From the NCBI GenBank assembly GCA_905250025.1, contig CAJNOJ010000062.1, positions 173,974 through 237,973 on the forward strand: a stretch of DNA of 64,000 nucleotides, given 5' to 3'. Origin of the DNA: Adineta ricciae. Its lineage: Eukaryota > Rotifera > Eurotatoria > Adinetida > Adinetidae. Made by a program: the position numbers and the translations under genes. Below, one piece after another: positions 12,696-27,125 of this stretch. The notes below the pieces were generated by a model, which worked only from the letters and a program-made list of their open reading frames with translations, made no database searches and was not told the DNA's origin. The first letter of the stretch is position 1; each line of letters begins with the position of its first letter.

Positions 12696-14204
12696 ATGTC
12701 TTACCATGTTATTCATCAACCGATTCATTCAAATCCAACTAATTCTTCCAATTCGATAACGACAACAGTTCCGACGTTGCAATTCATGCCACGTTATCAC
12801 TACTCACGAATGGCTCCAAATACTTCCGAAGTATTTCTAGCAGAAAATCCTTCAAATGGACATTCAAGAAAACTCTCACCTCCGCCGTCAACAACAGTGA
12901 TGACGACGACGACGAGCAATAACGCGACGAATTTACCTGGATCTTTTACGTCAACATTCATTCCGTTTGTAAGCAGTAATCGAACTGGCACGCCCACAAT
13001 GCGCGAATTCATTCAGATACCAGTCAATCGAGAAGATGGAGGAATAACAGTTCAAACGAATAATCTCATCCGGTCAGTCCCGATTACGTACATTACAGAA
13101 ACAAATCCATTATCAACTCTTGAAAATACGACTAGCATGAAGCCAACTTTCACTAGTAAGTATTCGTTAATAAATAGGACCAAATATATTAAAAGAAAAC
13201 AACGTTATTCTTTCATTTATTAAAAAGATTTGTTACGACCGAGCTCGAGATATTTTCAGCATCATTTCAATAATAATAATAATAATACGAATTCAGACGA
13301 ATCAACTGCGAATGTTTCACGTGTACCATCAGCTACGCGTCGTTTAAGTCTTTCCGTACCAGTGGTAACATCATCAACAAACAATACTGAGAATGATACG
13401 ACACACACAAGAGCTCCTGCCTCCCCTGTGCGACAAGTTCCCGTACGTTTTCCACAAACGAGCGTTATCGGGTCAACTCCAACAACGAACTCTCGTATAT
13501 CAAGTGCGATACTTCGCTCATCACCTTTCTCACATTCAATCCAACGTCGACGAACAGATCTCGGAGATATTTCCTTGATCGCCGTCAACAACTCGTCATC
13601 TCAGCCATCCTCAGATTTCAATACGACATCAACTTCGAATACTTTGCCAATACGTCGAGCGGAAGCCATGGCCCGTGAAGCGATACAAAACATGACACAA
13701 CAGCAACAACAACGAAATAGTATGTTACCGGATTCGGTAAATCGAACTTCGCCTCCTCCATCTCGTCGTGTTATTATTAATTTAAAAAATAATCAATCGC
13801 TTCCACTTGATAACCATCAGCCAGCCGTGATGAAACTACCGCCGCTTCCATATTCTCCACGTTCAACGCAACGTACCAATGTTTATCACATACCTGTTCT
13901 GCACGAATTACAGATGCCTCCGCATCCATCAGCGATTATTACGGAACCTTCTATTCAATCTGCGACTGTACAAAACGGAAGTTATAAGAATGAACTTCGT
14001 ATGGAAATTCCAGTTACCATCATGACTAGTAACGATCAAGAGAATGAAATTCAAACAGGTTTTCTCCGAGAGGAAGGTTCAACTAATAACAGCGAACGTT
14101 CTCGATCGAAACACAATCCAAATCAAACATTGAAATCCATTCTAAAACGTTCGTCCTCGCGAGAAACTGTTTCAAGAAAAAATGTCAGCTTTATGAATGC
14201 TTGA
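12696..14204 (+). CDS. Disordered Ser/Thr/Asn-rich protein with a PP1-docking-like motif
   Basis: Two exons, 12696-13155 and 13228-14204, joined in phase 1 give 478 residues. The protein is rich in Ser, Thr, Asn and Pro throughout and should be mostly unstructured. There is an Asn run near the start of exon 2 (HHFNNNNNNTNSDE), a short Gln run (MTQQQQQRN) and several Arg/Ser-rich patches. The last 25 residues contain SILKRSSSRETVSRKNVSF. KNVSF fits the RVxF consensus by which regulators bind protein phosphatase 1, and the RSSS sites before it look like basophilic kinase targets. A PP1-regulatory or scaffold role is inference only. I recognise no domain or orthologue. AATAAA at 14289-14294 ends the transcript. 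Confidence 0.75.
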
Positions 14205-15515
14205 TATGTTTCTTTCTGTACACGATATTTGTACCTTTTTTTTTTAATACGCGAAAGATGCTGTGCATTGTATCTAATGAATATTAACAATAAAAAAAAA
14301 TCGTTTAAAGTTCAACTGAACGACGTCTGTTATGCAGCGATTCCAAGTCAAACTTTGACGTCACTTCATTCTTTTTTTGTCTGATGTTCGATAAGATAAA
14401 GAAAACGAGAGCGTCGCAAACTTTTGCAATACTGCTCGCAGTAATCAGAGACTGCAATCGTAAGACGAGCGAGAACGAGAGAGAGAGAAAACGTTTTTTT
14501 ATGGATATGTGCAAAAGCTTATCTCTCCATCGAGTATAAATAAATGGTAAAGTACAATAATTTTAACCTGTATACGTTTTTCTTTCTAGATACATCGACT
14601 TTGTCGCGGGAAGAATCACCCGCGATTTCTCAGAGTCAACAAAAAAAAACAACCGTGATTACACTTCTTCTTGATGTCTATATACACCTTACCAGTCACA
14701 AACATTATCAATCGTGTTTTTCAATTTCGCGAAAGAAGAAAGATCAAATCAATATTATTAATGAGATATTATGTCAAGAGAAAACGCCGAATATCAACTG
14801 ATTCATTTACACGTATCTTGCTTACTCAGTTCGGTGTCTTATCAGTATCCAATCTATATATTTCTATATTCGCATCCCATATAAACATACATTTACTAAT
14901 GCATGCGTATCTAAATATTATCGTAGAGAAAACGTAAGAGATGAGTGTGTGTATTGAACTTTGTTTTGACAGTTATCGAAAGAGTAGACGAAGCGATTAG
15001 ATCATGTTGATGTTTTCTTCTTCTTTAGATATCGGATAGTAGGAGAAAATAGACGAAAACAGGTTTTTCTTTTCTTTGGTGAACTTTCTGTCCATTGGAA
15101 AGTTAAGTACATATATTTTTTTATTACATACAAGTCAATTGATTGATCATATGTGTAAAGATTACTAATCTGTGATTGTTTCTTCCGAATCAATGATTTT
15201 GTGCTTGCACGCCTGGTTATCTCGTTTTTCTTATCTGTGTGTCGAGAAATGATAGGATGCCAATGACGAAATGAAGTTAACGAGAGAGAGCGAGAAAGAA
15301 GATAAAACGAGTGAATATTGGACTATGCTTATCTTTTGGAATAACTAAGTAAAAAAGAGATAGTATATCTAGATTTGTTTTTCTTTGCTCCCCCTTCTTT
15401 TCTCGTTTTATCGTCAATTGAAAACGATGATTTACAATGTTTTCATTTACTCGATATTGTAGATAACTAACCTACTTACTGATTACACATTCACAACGAA
15501 TTCGTACTCGTTAGT
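14205..15515. other. Intergenic region upstream of the FOG gene
   Basis: AT-rich. Small open frames at 14544-14937 lack family resemblance and have no clear splice partners. The right part should contain the promoter and 5' UTR of the zinc-finger gene at 15516. Confidence 0.45.
14289..14294 (+). terminator. Polyadenylation signal
   Basis: AATAAA 85 bases after the stop codon of the disordered-protein gene, followed by an A-run. Confidence 0.6.
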
Positions 15516-17075
15516 ATGAATCAAGACATACAAATTAAACGTGAATCTTCGAACTCATCAACATCCATTCAAATGCAGCCTCGTAAGAACTATTAGTTGC
15601 AACTAAACGAAACAAACAAACAAACGAACGATTTTTATCGTTTCAGCGTTGGTTTATTCGTGTGAATCATGTCATGTTCGATTCAGTAATCGAAATACGT
15701 TAGAAGCTCATCGTCAACATTATTGTACCAACGAAGAAAAACGAGCAAATCAATCTAAAGGTATAGTCACTTGAGAACAACAATGAAAAAGGTCATTGAC
15801 TATCATAAAAACGAAATTTCTATCTTTGTTTTATAGATTTACTTCACAGTCTCTCAAGACAATCGATGAAACGCAAATGTGCAGATATCTCTGAATCACC
15901 ATCGACTACTAAACGTTTATCTTTATTATCACATGATACCTCTTGTCAGGAGTGTCATGTTCCCTTTGATAAAGAAGATAAATTTCCTCGACATAAATTA
16001 TCTTGTTCGAAAGGTTTATCCGAATCGACTTTAACGACACCAACATTAACTTTAAGTCACCCGGTACAAATCGGAAAGTTAATCTACGTACCAATTCCAG
16101 TTCTTTCCACACCAATCTACCCTTCGTATCAAGAAAGCAAACCGTTAGATTTAAGTAAACCGAAACGATCGACCGACGAATGCAAAAGTTCACCAATCGA
16201 TCTTTCGCTCACTAAACCTCTTCCAGATCCCATTTACAATTGTGAATTTTGCTCCATACATTTCCGCTCGTTGAAAACTCTGCAAGCACATCAGAAGAAC
16301 TACTGTGTAGAATACCGAAAGCAAAAGAAAGATGAAAATAGTCATTCGACTCCAGCAGCCAATCTGATTCAGTAAGATCATTGATATAATCACAATATTT
16401 CTTCTAACCATTCACGTTGATAGATCTCATTTACTACATTCGAAGCTATTCACCTGTCATTTATGTCAATACCGTGGTAATACACTTCGTGGTATGCGCA
16501 TGCATTTCAAATTTCATCTCTCGAACAATCAGCTATGTTCTGATGACGATATCATGCTAAAATCAACAGAAAAGCCGTGCGAAACGTCACAAACAGACGC
16601 CAATCAATCTCTGTTGAAATGTACAATATGTTCGGCGATGTTCGACTACGAAGAGATGCTACTGAATCACATCCGAAGTGTTCATACAAATGAACGGTTC
16701 TTGAAATGTCTAGAATGTCAATCGAGATTTTGTTCGAAATGGAATTTAACTCGACATATGAAGTTCGTTCATACGAATATCAAATGCGACGAAGAGCAAG
16801 ATTCTACGTCATCGTACACAACCGGAGAATGTTCGTGTCCGTTTTGTCATTTAACATTCCAATCGACTGAGATCTTAAAACAACATATTATTAATTCCTG
16901 TTCCGTGAAATCATCAACAGCCAAAGAGATTCTAAATGATATTCGGAAAAAGATACAAAATGAAACATTCTGTTCGTTATGTCAAATATCATTCCAATAT
17001 AAAAGTTCCTACGACGCTCATCGGTTGTATTACTGTCGAGGTAGCAACTCGAGCAATGTAAAACTACAAGCATGA
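15516..17075 (+). CDS. Friend-of-GATA (FOG/ZFPM/u-shaped) type zinc-finger cofactor
   Basis: Four exons, 15516-15582, 15647-15760, 15837-16371 and 16424-17075, close to 455 residues. FOG proteins bind the N-finger of GATA factors in the nucleus and recruit co-repressors. Several fingers are of the CCHC type that defines the family: CESCHVRFSNRNTLEAHRQH followed by YC, CEFCSIHFRSLKTLQAHQKN followed by YC, and CSLCQISFQYKSSYDAHRLY followed by YC. There are also C2H2 fingers (CTICSAMFDYEEMLLNHIRS..H; CLECQSRFCSKWNLTRHMKF..H). Between fingers lie two CtBP-binding motifs, PLDLS (ESKPLDLSKPK) and PIDLS (SSPIDLSLTKP). Fingers plus CtBP motifs together make the FOG call strong. At 455 residues it is much shorter than vertebrate FOG1/2, with a reduced finger set. 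Confidence 0.85.
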
Positions 17076-17250
17076 CGATTGTCTCTCTTTTTTTTGTAAT
17101 TTTTTTTGTATTCCAGTAAAAGAATCATTGACAAATCGAATATGAGATTTTTTTATTGTTACTAACTGCCAGCTGTTGCATAGAAGTAGATGATGGGAAG
17201 GAGTCATTTGCGCATTTTACATTGTATAAACGAGTTGTTTGTGGAAAACG

Positions 17251-20200
17251 ATGGTCGATGAAATCGAATCGGACGTTATCTATGGTCCGTTGGATGAAAG
17301 CGAAGATGCAGTCGCCGCTGCTAATGAACTCGCAGAGAAGAACGATGATCCAGCGATGGAGGTAAGCAAAACTATGGATAATATAGCTTGATTACAAGAT
17401 TTCGAGTGTTTAGATGCAAGAGAATGTCAATGTCAATCTAATCGACGAATGTTACAACTGTTTTAATGACGGTGTGACGAAGATAGGTAAAATAGAAAAT
17501 CTGAAAATCATCGTGTAATTCTTGCTTGTGTAGATTTCATTCTTGTTTATGAAGATAGACGTGCGACAACTGTAGACGAATTGATGCTGTCTTTACCACC
17601 CACCGTGGCTAGTGAAGAAAGTGATCGAATAGCATTGGCGATACAGAAGCAAAAGGATAGACATAAGTTGTTCAAGAAAAGATTTCTGGGTAATCTGTCG
17701 AAAATGGGTCTGCTCATGGAAACTGTATGTTTCATATTTGGCGGAAGAAAAGCGATTGAGATTCTTTTCTTGTATAAAGGATGTGCGTGAAAGTGATCGA
17801 AGTCTGGTGTATTTTATTAAAATCCATATTCCATGGTCATTGATGTTAAAATATGCGGAAGATTTGAATTTTCGTGTACCGATTCGAGTACGATTACTGG
17901 AAAGGATGAATTCTTACTACGTTTCGTATTTTTCTCTCTAGGCTGTCAATAATTATAGTACAAAGATAACATTCGTCGATCGTTTACTCCGTTTCCTGCA
18001 TCTCTCGCACAATCCGTTCCTTTCCGAAGCACCGAAACGTTACTACGATCTGTTCACATCCGTTTTCGAGTACGCGAAAAAGGATAGTTTCATGTGCGAC
18101 AATCACTTTCCTGTTCATTTCACCAATACTCAACGAAGTTTTGCTGTGAATGAAATCTTGCAAACAACGCCGTTTGGTCGAATTGAGAAAGGCGAAATCG
18201 GAATCGATCGTTTAGTACGTGAACGTGTCTTTCAAGCAGCATATCCATTGCACGAAGGTGATTATAAATTTGATAAAACTGAAAAACAAATGCCATTCCA
18301 TGAAAATAATCCACGACGCGTTTTATACGATACATGGGCACAGTACCGAGTGTTCTACAAATATCAACCATTGGACTTAATTCGAGAGTATTTTGGAGAG
18401 AAAGTTAGCCTTTACTTCGCTTGGCTTGGTAAGAGAAATTATTCGCGAGAGTTTTCCATTGATCGGAAGTTGTACTGTAGGACTGTATACTACTTGGCTT
18501 ATATCAGCATCGTTAGTTGGTGTGCTAGTGTTTATGTTTGGATTTATTTATCTATCGAATAATTTGCCTGTGCAAGATATTTGTACGATTGGAAAAGGCA
18601 TTCGTATGTGTCCACTTTGTGATCAGGTACGTTTATTTGTGGAATGCGTTCGTATAGACGGTACGGTGTGGACTTGACGAGCGAAGGCATTGTATTTTGT
18701 CATTACTAGTGTCCGTATTGGAATCTATCAGATACTTGTTCAAGTGCGCGACTCGGCGTGTTCTTCGATCATCCTGGAACTGTTTTCTATGCCATATTCA
18801 TGTCTTTTTGGGGTATTTGAAAGTTTAACAACAACGATATTTACTATTCTAATCTCAAAACTCTTCTAGCAGTCACATTTCTCAAACATTGGAAGCAGAA
18901 AAACGCTCAAATCACCCATCGATGGGATCTAATGGAGTTTGATGAAGAAGAAGTAAATTACTTTCAGAATTCAATCAATTCCAATCTTTCAATTTTCTCT
19001 CATAAGAATCGGCCGCGTCCTGAATTTGCAATACGCACATCGCGAGTGGAAAAAAATCCTGTTACCGGACTACTTGAACCTTATTTTCCGCCCCGTGTTC
19101 GTATCTATCGTATTATTGCTGGGATCGTCACCCTGAGTGTCATGGTAACATACCATTTCCTACATCAACAGCATTTCTCTTTCAATTCTTTCAGATTTGC
19201 ATCGTAATTATATTCATCATCGCAATAATTGTCTATCGAATCATCATCAGTATCCCATTGCTTCGAAATCGTGATTTGCAGTATGCAACTTTTGCATTGA
19301 TCTACATGATTGAACGTGACTTTGTTCTAGAGTCTATGCACTCAGTGTCGCTTCGTTGAGTGGAGCTGTGATCAACTTAATAGTAATCATGATCTTAGGT
19401 TATTTGTATCAAATAATCGCGTATAAATTAACACAATGGGGTTTGTGAATTTGCACAGGTCACAGCATACAATTTCATTGGCATTTTCATTGATAGAAAT
19501 GCATCGAACACAAACAGATTTCGATAATCATTATACAATCAAAGTGTTTATTTTTCAATTTACTAATATTTATTCGTCTATTTTTTACATTGCTTTTATC
19601 AAAGGAAAGTAAGAATTTTGTTCCATTTTAATATTCTTGCCACGAGATTTATCTTAGAGCTGTGGGTTATCCTGGCAAATACATAAAGATTTTCGATTTA
19701 CGGCAAGAAGAAGTAAGTTTTCTTATCATCTCCTTTCATCACCATAATCTACTTCGGATTTAGTGCGGTCAAGGTGGATGTCTAGTGGAATTAGCTGTTC
19801 AGCTCGGAATTATCATGATCGGTAAAGAATAAAACGATCTCATTTTGTGAATTTAATTGAATAATTGTTTAGGTAAACAAACCGCTACCAATCTGCAGGA
19901 AATCATGTGGCCGTATGTTGGACAATTTTCTTTTTTTCTCTTTCTCATTCGCCGATGTTCGTAGAAAGATTCTTGCGCTGTATCAACGTTGGCAATTGTC
20001 GATACCAAAAACTCGCTGTACTACTCGATGGGAAGATGATTTTAAACGTAGTGAATTTGGCGGTTTATTTGAAGAATATCTTGAAATTGGTAAACGACTT
20101 GATGTGAAGCATATTCTTTGTAAATACTGATGTTCTTTAGTTTTGCAATTCGGATTTATTACAATCTTCGTTGCTGCTTTTCCAATCGCTCCATTATTCG

Positions 20201-21072
20201 CACTACTAAATAATTGGGTGGAGATTCGTTTAGATGCAAAGAAACTCGTTTGCGAAACAAGGTTCGTTCTTCACTCAATACTGAATTCTACATTTTTGTC
20301 CGTCTTTGTAGGCGTCCGATTGCTTTTCGCGCATCGACAATTGGCATATGGTTTTCGATTCTTGAAGTTCTTGCTTATTTAGCCATTATCGCCAATGTAA
20401 GGAACTCGAATCTCCACACTCTCATGATCTAAATAAAATTCTTATCTAGGCATTTCTCATTGCATTCACATCGGAGTTCTTACCTAAGATTCTCTATCGA
20501 TATACAGTTGATTGGGAGTTAAAAAACTATACAAGATTTACCTTGTCGGAAGCACCGCCGAACACTACGGATAAAAGTTGCATGTATGGATACTGATCAT
20601 TTTTCTGTGGAAATCTATATGATATCATCTGAGTTTATTCTTAGGTATCGAGACTTTCGCGATCCAACGGGTACTCTAACACCTTTCTTTTGGAAATTAC
20701 TTGCTCTACGATTATTTTTCGTGATTTTGTTTGAGGTAAGAATCGATTACACGCAAAATAATGATTGATTGTATCTTTTCAACATAGCATGTGGTTTTTG
20801 TTCTATGTCGATTGACTGATGCCGTGATCAATGATATTCCCGACGCACTGGCAATAAAAATTCGACGGGAGAAATATTTAGCTAAACGCGCTTTGCAAAA
20901 CTCGACCAATTATAATCGAGTGAGATGAATTTTATTTCTTCGTTCGATTGATTGATTTTGTTGTTCATTCTTTTAGATCTTCGAGGAGCCTGAAACTGAC
21001 CATATATCTCGATCAAAACTGACTCGATTTTTTCGCACAACTAAATCAAAAACACCTTCTGTTTCGAGCTAG
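17251..21072 (+). CDS. Anoctamin (TMEM16 family) Ca2+-activated channel or scramblase
   Basis: Twenty-one exons with introns mostly near 50 bp. I matched every junction, and the phases close to 912 residues. Anoctamins are ten-helix dimers in the plasma or internal membranes that conduct Cl- or scramble lipid on Ca2+ binding. The cytosolic dimerisation domain includes [20 protein letters not shown], followed by [20 protein letters not shown] and the Cys-rich loop [20 protein letters not shown]. The Ca2+ site is conserved: Glu in TNLQEIMWP (helix 6), two Glu in EEYLEIVLQFG (helix 7), and Glu and Asp in [12 protein letters not shown] (helix 8). One helix-6 Asn of TMEM16A is Thr here. The exon pair 17780-17887/17942-18428 is joined by a 54 bp GT-AG intron starting at 17888. 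Channel versus scramblase cannot be decided from sequence alone. The start is the first in-frame ATG; an upstream exon is possible. Confidence 0.93.
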
Positions 21073-21331
21073 ACACTAAGACGAGATTAAGATCTGTAAA
21101 GAAATAACATTCGCAAGGTTGTTCACATTATTAATCATTCTATTTCATTGATGAAAATATATTTAACTTGAAAATAATCGCTTCGCCATTGCGGTTTCTC
21201 CTTTCTTCTTGTTATTCGTACTCGAAACCACTCGCCTTCATGCGCGATCATATTCACATTAGGCAAGAAAAGATTATGTCTTTTCAAGTCATACTTTTCA
21301 TAGGCATTGCGAGATTCATATCGAGAACGGT

Positions 21332-22923
21332 ATGGAGAAGCGTGTTTTAAAGTTTGAGTTTGATGTCGGAACGTCGAGTCGATCAGGAACTGGTGGTAAT
21401 GAAGGTCTTGGAAAAGTCATGGAACTTGTTCAACGCGATCGCGATCGAGATGTGAAAGAAAAAGAAGAACTGCGCTATTTAAACGACCGATTTTCACACT
21501 TTCTCGCCAATATCGAGCAATTGAAACGTATCAATGAACAATTGCAAACACAATTAAAAGATGAATTTGCTAAATGGGGTATTTTACCACGTGATGAAAA
21601 CGAATTACAACAACTGATCCATCAAATCAACGATCGGGCCGTTAAACGTGCGAATGATGAAGTACGTTCGCGTGCTGCTGAGCAAGAATCAGCTATACTG
21701 AATCGTGCCGCTGCACTCTACGGAAACATTCAGGATATGTACAAACGTAAACAGGAGAACTTGCGCAATCTGATCGACAAGTTACAAGAAGAGTTCAATC
21801 GCATAGCTCAACGTGAACGTGCAAGTAACGACGAAGTGACGACAACACGAGATGATTTGTTGAAAGAATTAAACAAATTTCGTCAGCGTTTGCAAGATTG
21901 GCTTCAAGTTGTTGTCGAAAAACAAACATTGTTGGATGATATTCAATCGTTACGTGAACGTCTTAATTTGATTCATGCGTTGAACGAAGAAGAGATCAAT
22001 GAATGGAAACGTTTGTTAGAACAAACAAAAGACGATTCGATAACTTTCTACAAAGAAGAATTAACCAATGCTATTCGAGATATCAAACGAGATTATGCTA
22101 AACAAGCGAAGAAATTCCAGGATGAATTAGAATATCAAATCGAAGGGCAATTGCGTATGGTGGAAAATCAATTGAAACAACAAACGCCAGGTTTAATGGA
22201 CGGTGCAATGCAAGAATCCGAGCGAAATCGGCTCCATATGGAAGAAACAAAATTACGTACAAGTATGGAAGTATGTATCCTGGTTCTTAGAATTTGATTT
22301 TTGAGAGTTTATGTTTATTGTAGGATTACGATAAAGAACAATTACGTTTGAATGAACTCACGAAGATGCTGTCGGATAAGCGACGTATTTTACGTGATGA
22401 AGAAGCTAAATTGCATGAAATCGAACGTAAGAATCGGGAGAAACAACTGAATGAGAAGACTATTGCTGAACGACTCAAAGCTGAATACGAAGATCTACGT
22501 GCCCGATTCGAACAGATGGCGTTCGAATTGAGATTTAGCATCGAGGATGAATTGAAGATCTATGCACGATTACTCGATGAATTGATGAAGAAATCATCCG
22601 CTGCTATTGCTAGTCAACAGACTGGATCGACTCATACAACAACTACAACTGCGTCAAATCAACAAGGTGGATCAACTTTTACAACGATTTCATCAACAAT
22701 TCGATCGAGCGGTATTGAAGATCGTGATGCACCTTCAAGTTTCCAACAAATACGTACAACTAGCTCGAATTCTGCTCCGGGAAATGCAACTTTTGACTGG
22801 AATTCCGGTCTGTCATCTCGATCAGATATGGGTACAAATGCCGGCGGTGGCAATTTGTTTCGATCCGATGATTACAGTACTAACTCAGAAACTCGCACAT
22901 CATCATTTACGCGTCTAAACTAA
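21332..22923 (+). CDS. Cytoplasmic intermediate-filament protein
   Basis: Two exons (21332-22270 and 22324-22923) give 512 residues. The protein forms a long coiled-coil rod. The N-terminal helix-initiation motif reads EELRYLNDRFSHFLANIEQL, equivalent to the family's LNDRFASYI block. The rod runs to the helix-termination region FSIEDELKIYARLLDELM, equivalent to the LDxEIxxYRxLLEGE motif. The head is short (about 45 residues). The tail (about 120 residues) is Ser/Thr/Gly-rich and shows no lamin-type Ig fold, nuclear-localisation signal or CaaX box, so this is a cytoplasmic rather than nuclear filament protein. It lies 259 bp downstream of the anoctamin on the same strand. An upstream exon cannot be excluded. 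Confidence 0.88.
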
Positions 22924-23496
22924 TACGCTTACTTACTTACGGTCTTGAATTGGTTCCATGACTAATATTTCCTTGCGTTTTATTCAATGATAGAGAGATT
23001 TTATTTATCATAAAATAGACTTTTTCAGCTTATGTTCAACTGAAGTTTCTTACTTGTAGCAAACCGTACCTTCCAATAGATTTCTATATTTCAAAACTAG
23101 CACGAAAACTGCCCATCAGTCACTGGTAAGTTTGTATACTTTGTTAACCAACGTTTATTAAACATTATCGTATTACAATAAAAGTGAACTGGTTGCGACA
23201 TGTATAAACTCAAGTTAACTATATATCATTGGTCTAATTATTTCTTAGATGAATGAATAAACAAGAAATCAATTCAATGTGGTTCAATAATAGAAACAGT
23301 ACTTTTCTATTATGGTTTTCTTTTCTCCGTTAAAGTTTAACTTGGAATTGTACAGCGTTTTTCGTTTCATTCGAAGGATTGAATAAGGCTTGGCGCATAA
23401 ATGTTGGATCGATTGTAAATTTGCTTGAGCTCGATGAGGCCGAGCTAGTGGAGAAGAATAGATAAATTGAAAGAATTCAATCGCTCTACGTTTTTT
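22924..23496. other. Convergent intergenic region
   Basis: It holds the 3' ends of the intermediate-filament gene (plus) and the POLDIP3-like gene (minus). I see no exon here. Confidence 0.6.
23177..23182 (+). terminator. Polyadenylation signal of the intermediate-filament gene
   Basis: AATAAA on the plus strand about 250 bases past the stop codon. A minus-strand AATAAA sits just left of it at 23154-23159, so the two convergent 3' UTRs may overlap. Confidence 0.5.
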
Positions 23497-24866
23497 TTAC
23501 CTATTTGTTTTTGTCGCCGTCATCGCCGCCGCCGCCGCCGGTTTGGAATGTTGCGAGGAGGCAACTTTCGACGACTTTGTGGAATACGACATCGGCTCTT
23601 GAATACTGACATACATTAATTTACCATCCAATATCTGATTGTGGTATTTAGCAACGGCGTCTTCTGCTTGTTCAGGCACAGCATAGACTATCTGTACACA
23701 ACCACGGCTCAATGTTTTGATATCTTTAATATCGCCAACTTCGCTGAATAGTTCCTGAAATACATAAATTGAATGATGTCTTGGCAAAAGTAAGACAAAA
23801 ATACGTACAATAACATCATCTTCGGTGACTGTTGGTTGAAGATTAGTGATTAGAATAGTTGCTGAGTTTGCGTTTGAATGTGTTGCTGAAGCTGGTTTTA
23901 CCTAATAATGAGACCGGTGGTATGAGCACGATCCGGTATGAGCTTTTGTGGGACTTACTCGACCACTGCCAAATGCATCTGTTGACGTTCGTTTCGATGA
24001 GTTCTTTGTCGATAATGTTGAAACGCGTTGTTCCACATCTGTCGTTGCATTCCGCGAAGCTGCACGTTTCGTAGGAGGTTCATCATCGTTATCCAAACGT
24101 TTCTGGTTTCCACTAGTTCGAATAGGTGCACGTGACAATGACGAGGTCTGTGCTGTTTGAACAGAAGAATCGTGTAAACGGCGGATAATTGATGGTGGCG
24201 TTGGCGATCTTGCTCGTTTGCGGTATTGATCATTCACAAAGCTGATAACTACCTTTTGTTCGGATGAGATTGATTGAGAATTCGAAGTTTGAGAAGTGCG
24301 ACTGTCGTCTTCACGACGAACAGTAGTATTCTTGATTGTCTAAGAAGATTAACTGCGTTGAAAACGCACGATTCGAAACAGATAGATACTCACTTTAGTA
24401 AAAGAAACCGGCTCCGTTAATTGGGTGTTACGCGGAGCAAGAAAAGAAGGTCGATTTCCAAGGCCAGACGTCAGCTTGAGAAAAGGCAAAAGACATTATT
24501 TTATAAAATTCTACTTATCTCTATACTTACACGACCATTGCTAGATCTAGTGATTAATAAAGATTTTTGTTCACTAATATTCGGCATTTCTTCCTCTTCT
24601 TCGTAGTCATCGCCTTCAAAATCAACCACATTTTGTCGTATGGTGACCGAAGTGCTTTGTGTTTTCGACGATTGTCGACTGAGCAGTTGTCGAGCATCAA
24701 AAGCAGGCTTTTGTCGACTGGACAATAATTGTCGCGCATCAGTGACTACGGGATTTGTTGGTGCGCTAAGGCGAGCATGAACATTATTTGTTGGCTTACT
24801 GAGTCTCTTCAAAGCACTGATCCGATTGTCTCCATTGCCTGCTGTTGCTTTTGCTTGTATTTTCAT
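23497..24866 (-). CDS. POLDIP3: POLDIP3/SKAR-like RNA-binding protein
   Basis: Five exons, 24866-24531, 24474-24394, 24339-23959, 23901-23809 and 23754-23497, close to 382 residues. SKAR/POLDIP3 binds the exon-junction complex and the TREX export machinery and links S6K signalling to translation of spliced mRNA. The N-terminal third has two DARQLLS repeats, matching the repeated DAR-motif region of the vertebrate protein. The middle is Ser/Arg/Thr-rich and disordered, with possible nuclear-localisation signals (YRKRARSP; PPTKRAAS). The C-terminal third is one RRM, from ATILITNLQPTVTEDDVI through GCVQIVYAVPEQAEDAVAKY to GKLMYVSI, ending in an Ala-rich tail. The order, repeats then RRM, is that of POLDIP3; an ALYREF-type adaptor is the alternative. 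It is the last gene of a packed minus-strand run, 192 bp after PSMC4. Confidence 0.78.
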
Positions 24867-25058
24867 TGTAATATCTTGTTTGAAAACAAATCAAAGTCTA
24901 ATCTAGATCGAGAATGCAAATGTAGTGAAAATATTGAGCGAAAAAGAAAAGTGTAGGAATATCTCTTCGAGAATATATTTAATGATTTAAATAATAAAAA
25001 AAGAAAAAGAATACATCCTATAACCGACATCACAAGATGGCAATCTTTTCGTTACGTT

Positions 25059-27005
<1,947 letters not shown>

Positions 27006-27125
27006 GGTTCGAAAATCTAGAATGAAAAAGCATTATTCGTTATCCGTGCTGTTTGAAATAAACAAAAATAAACTGTGAACATCGGACTAGATAGAAATCA
27101 ATGAATAAAAGAAACAAACGAAAAG

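Noticed and set aside
17884..17941. Apparent non-canonical GA-AG intron in the anoctamin gene
   Set aside because: A canonical 54 bp GT-AG intron starting at 17888 joins the exons in phase 0 and fits the family alignment, so no unusual splicing is needed.
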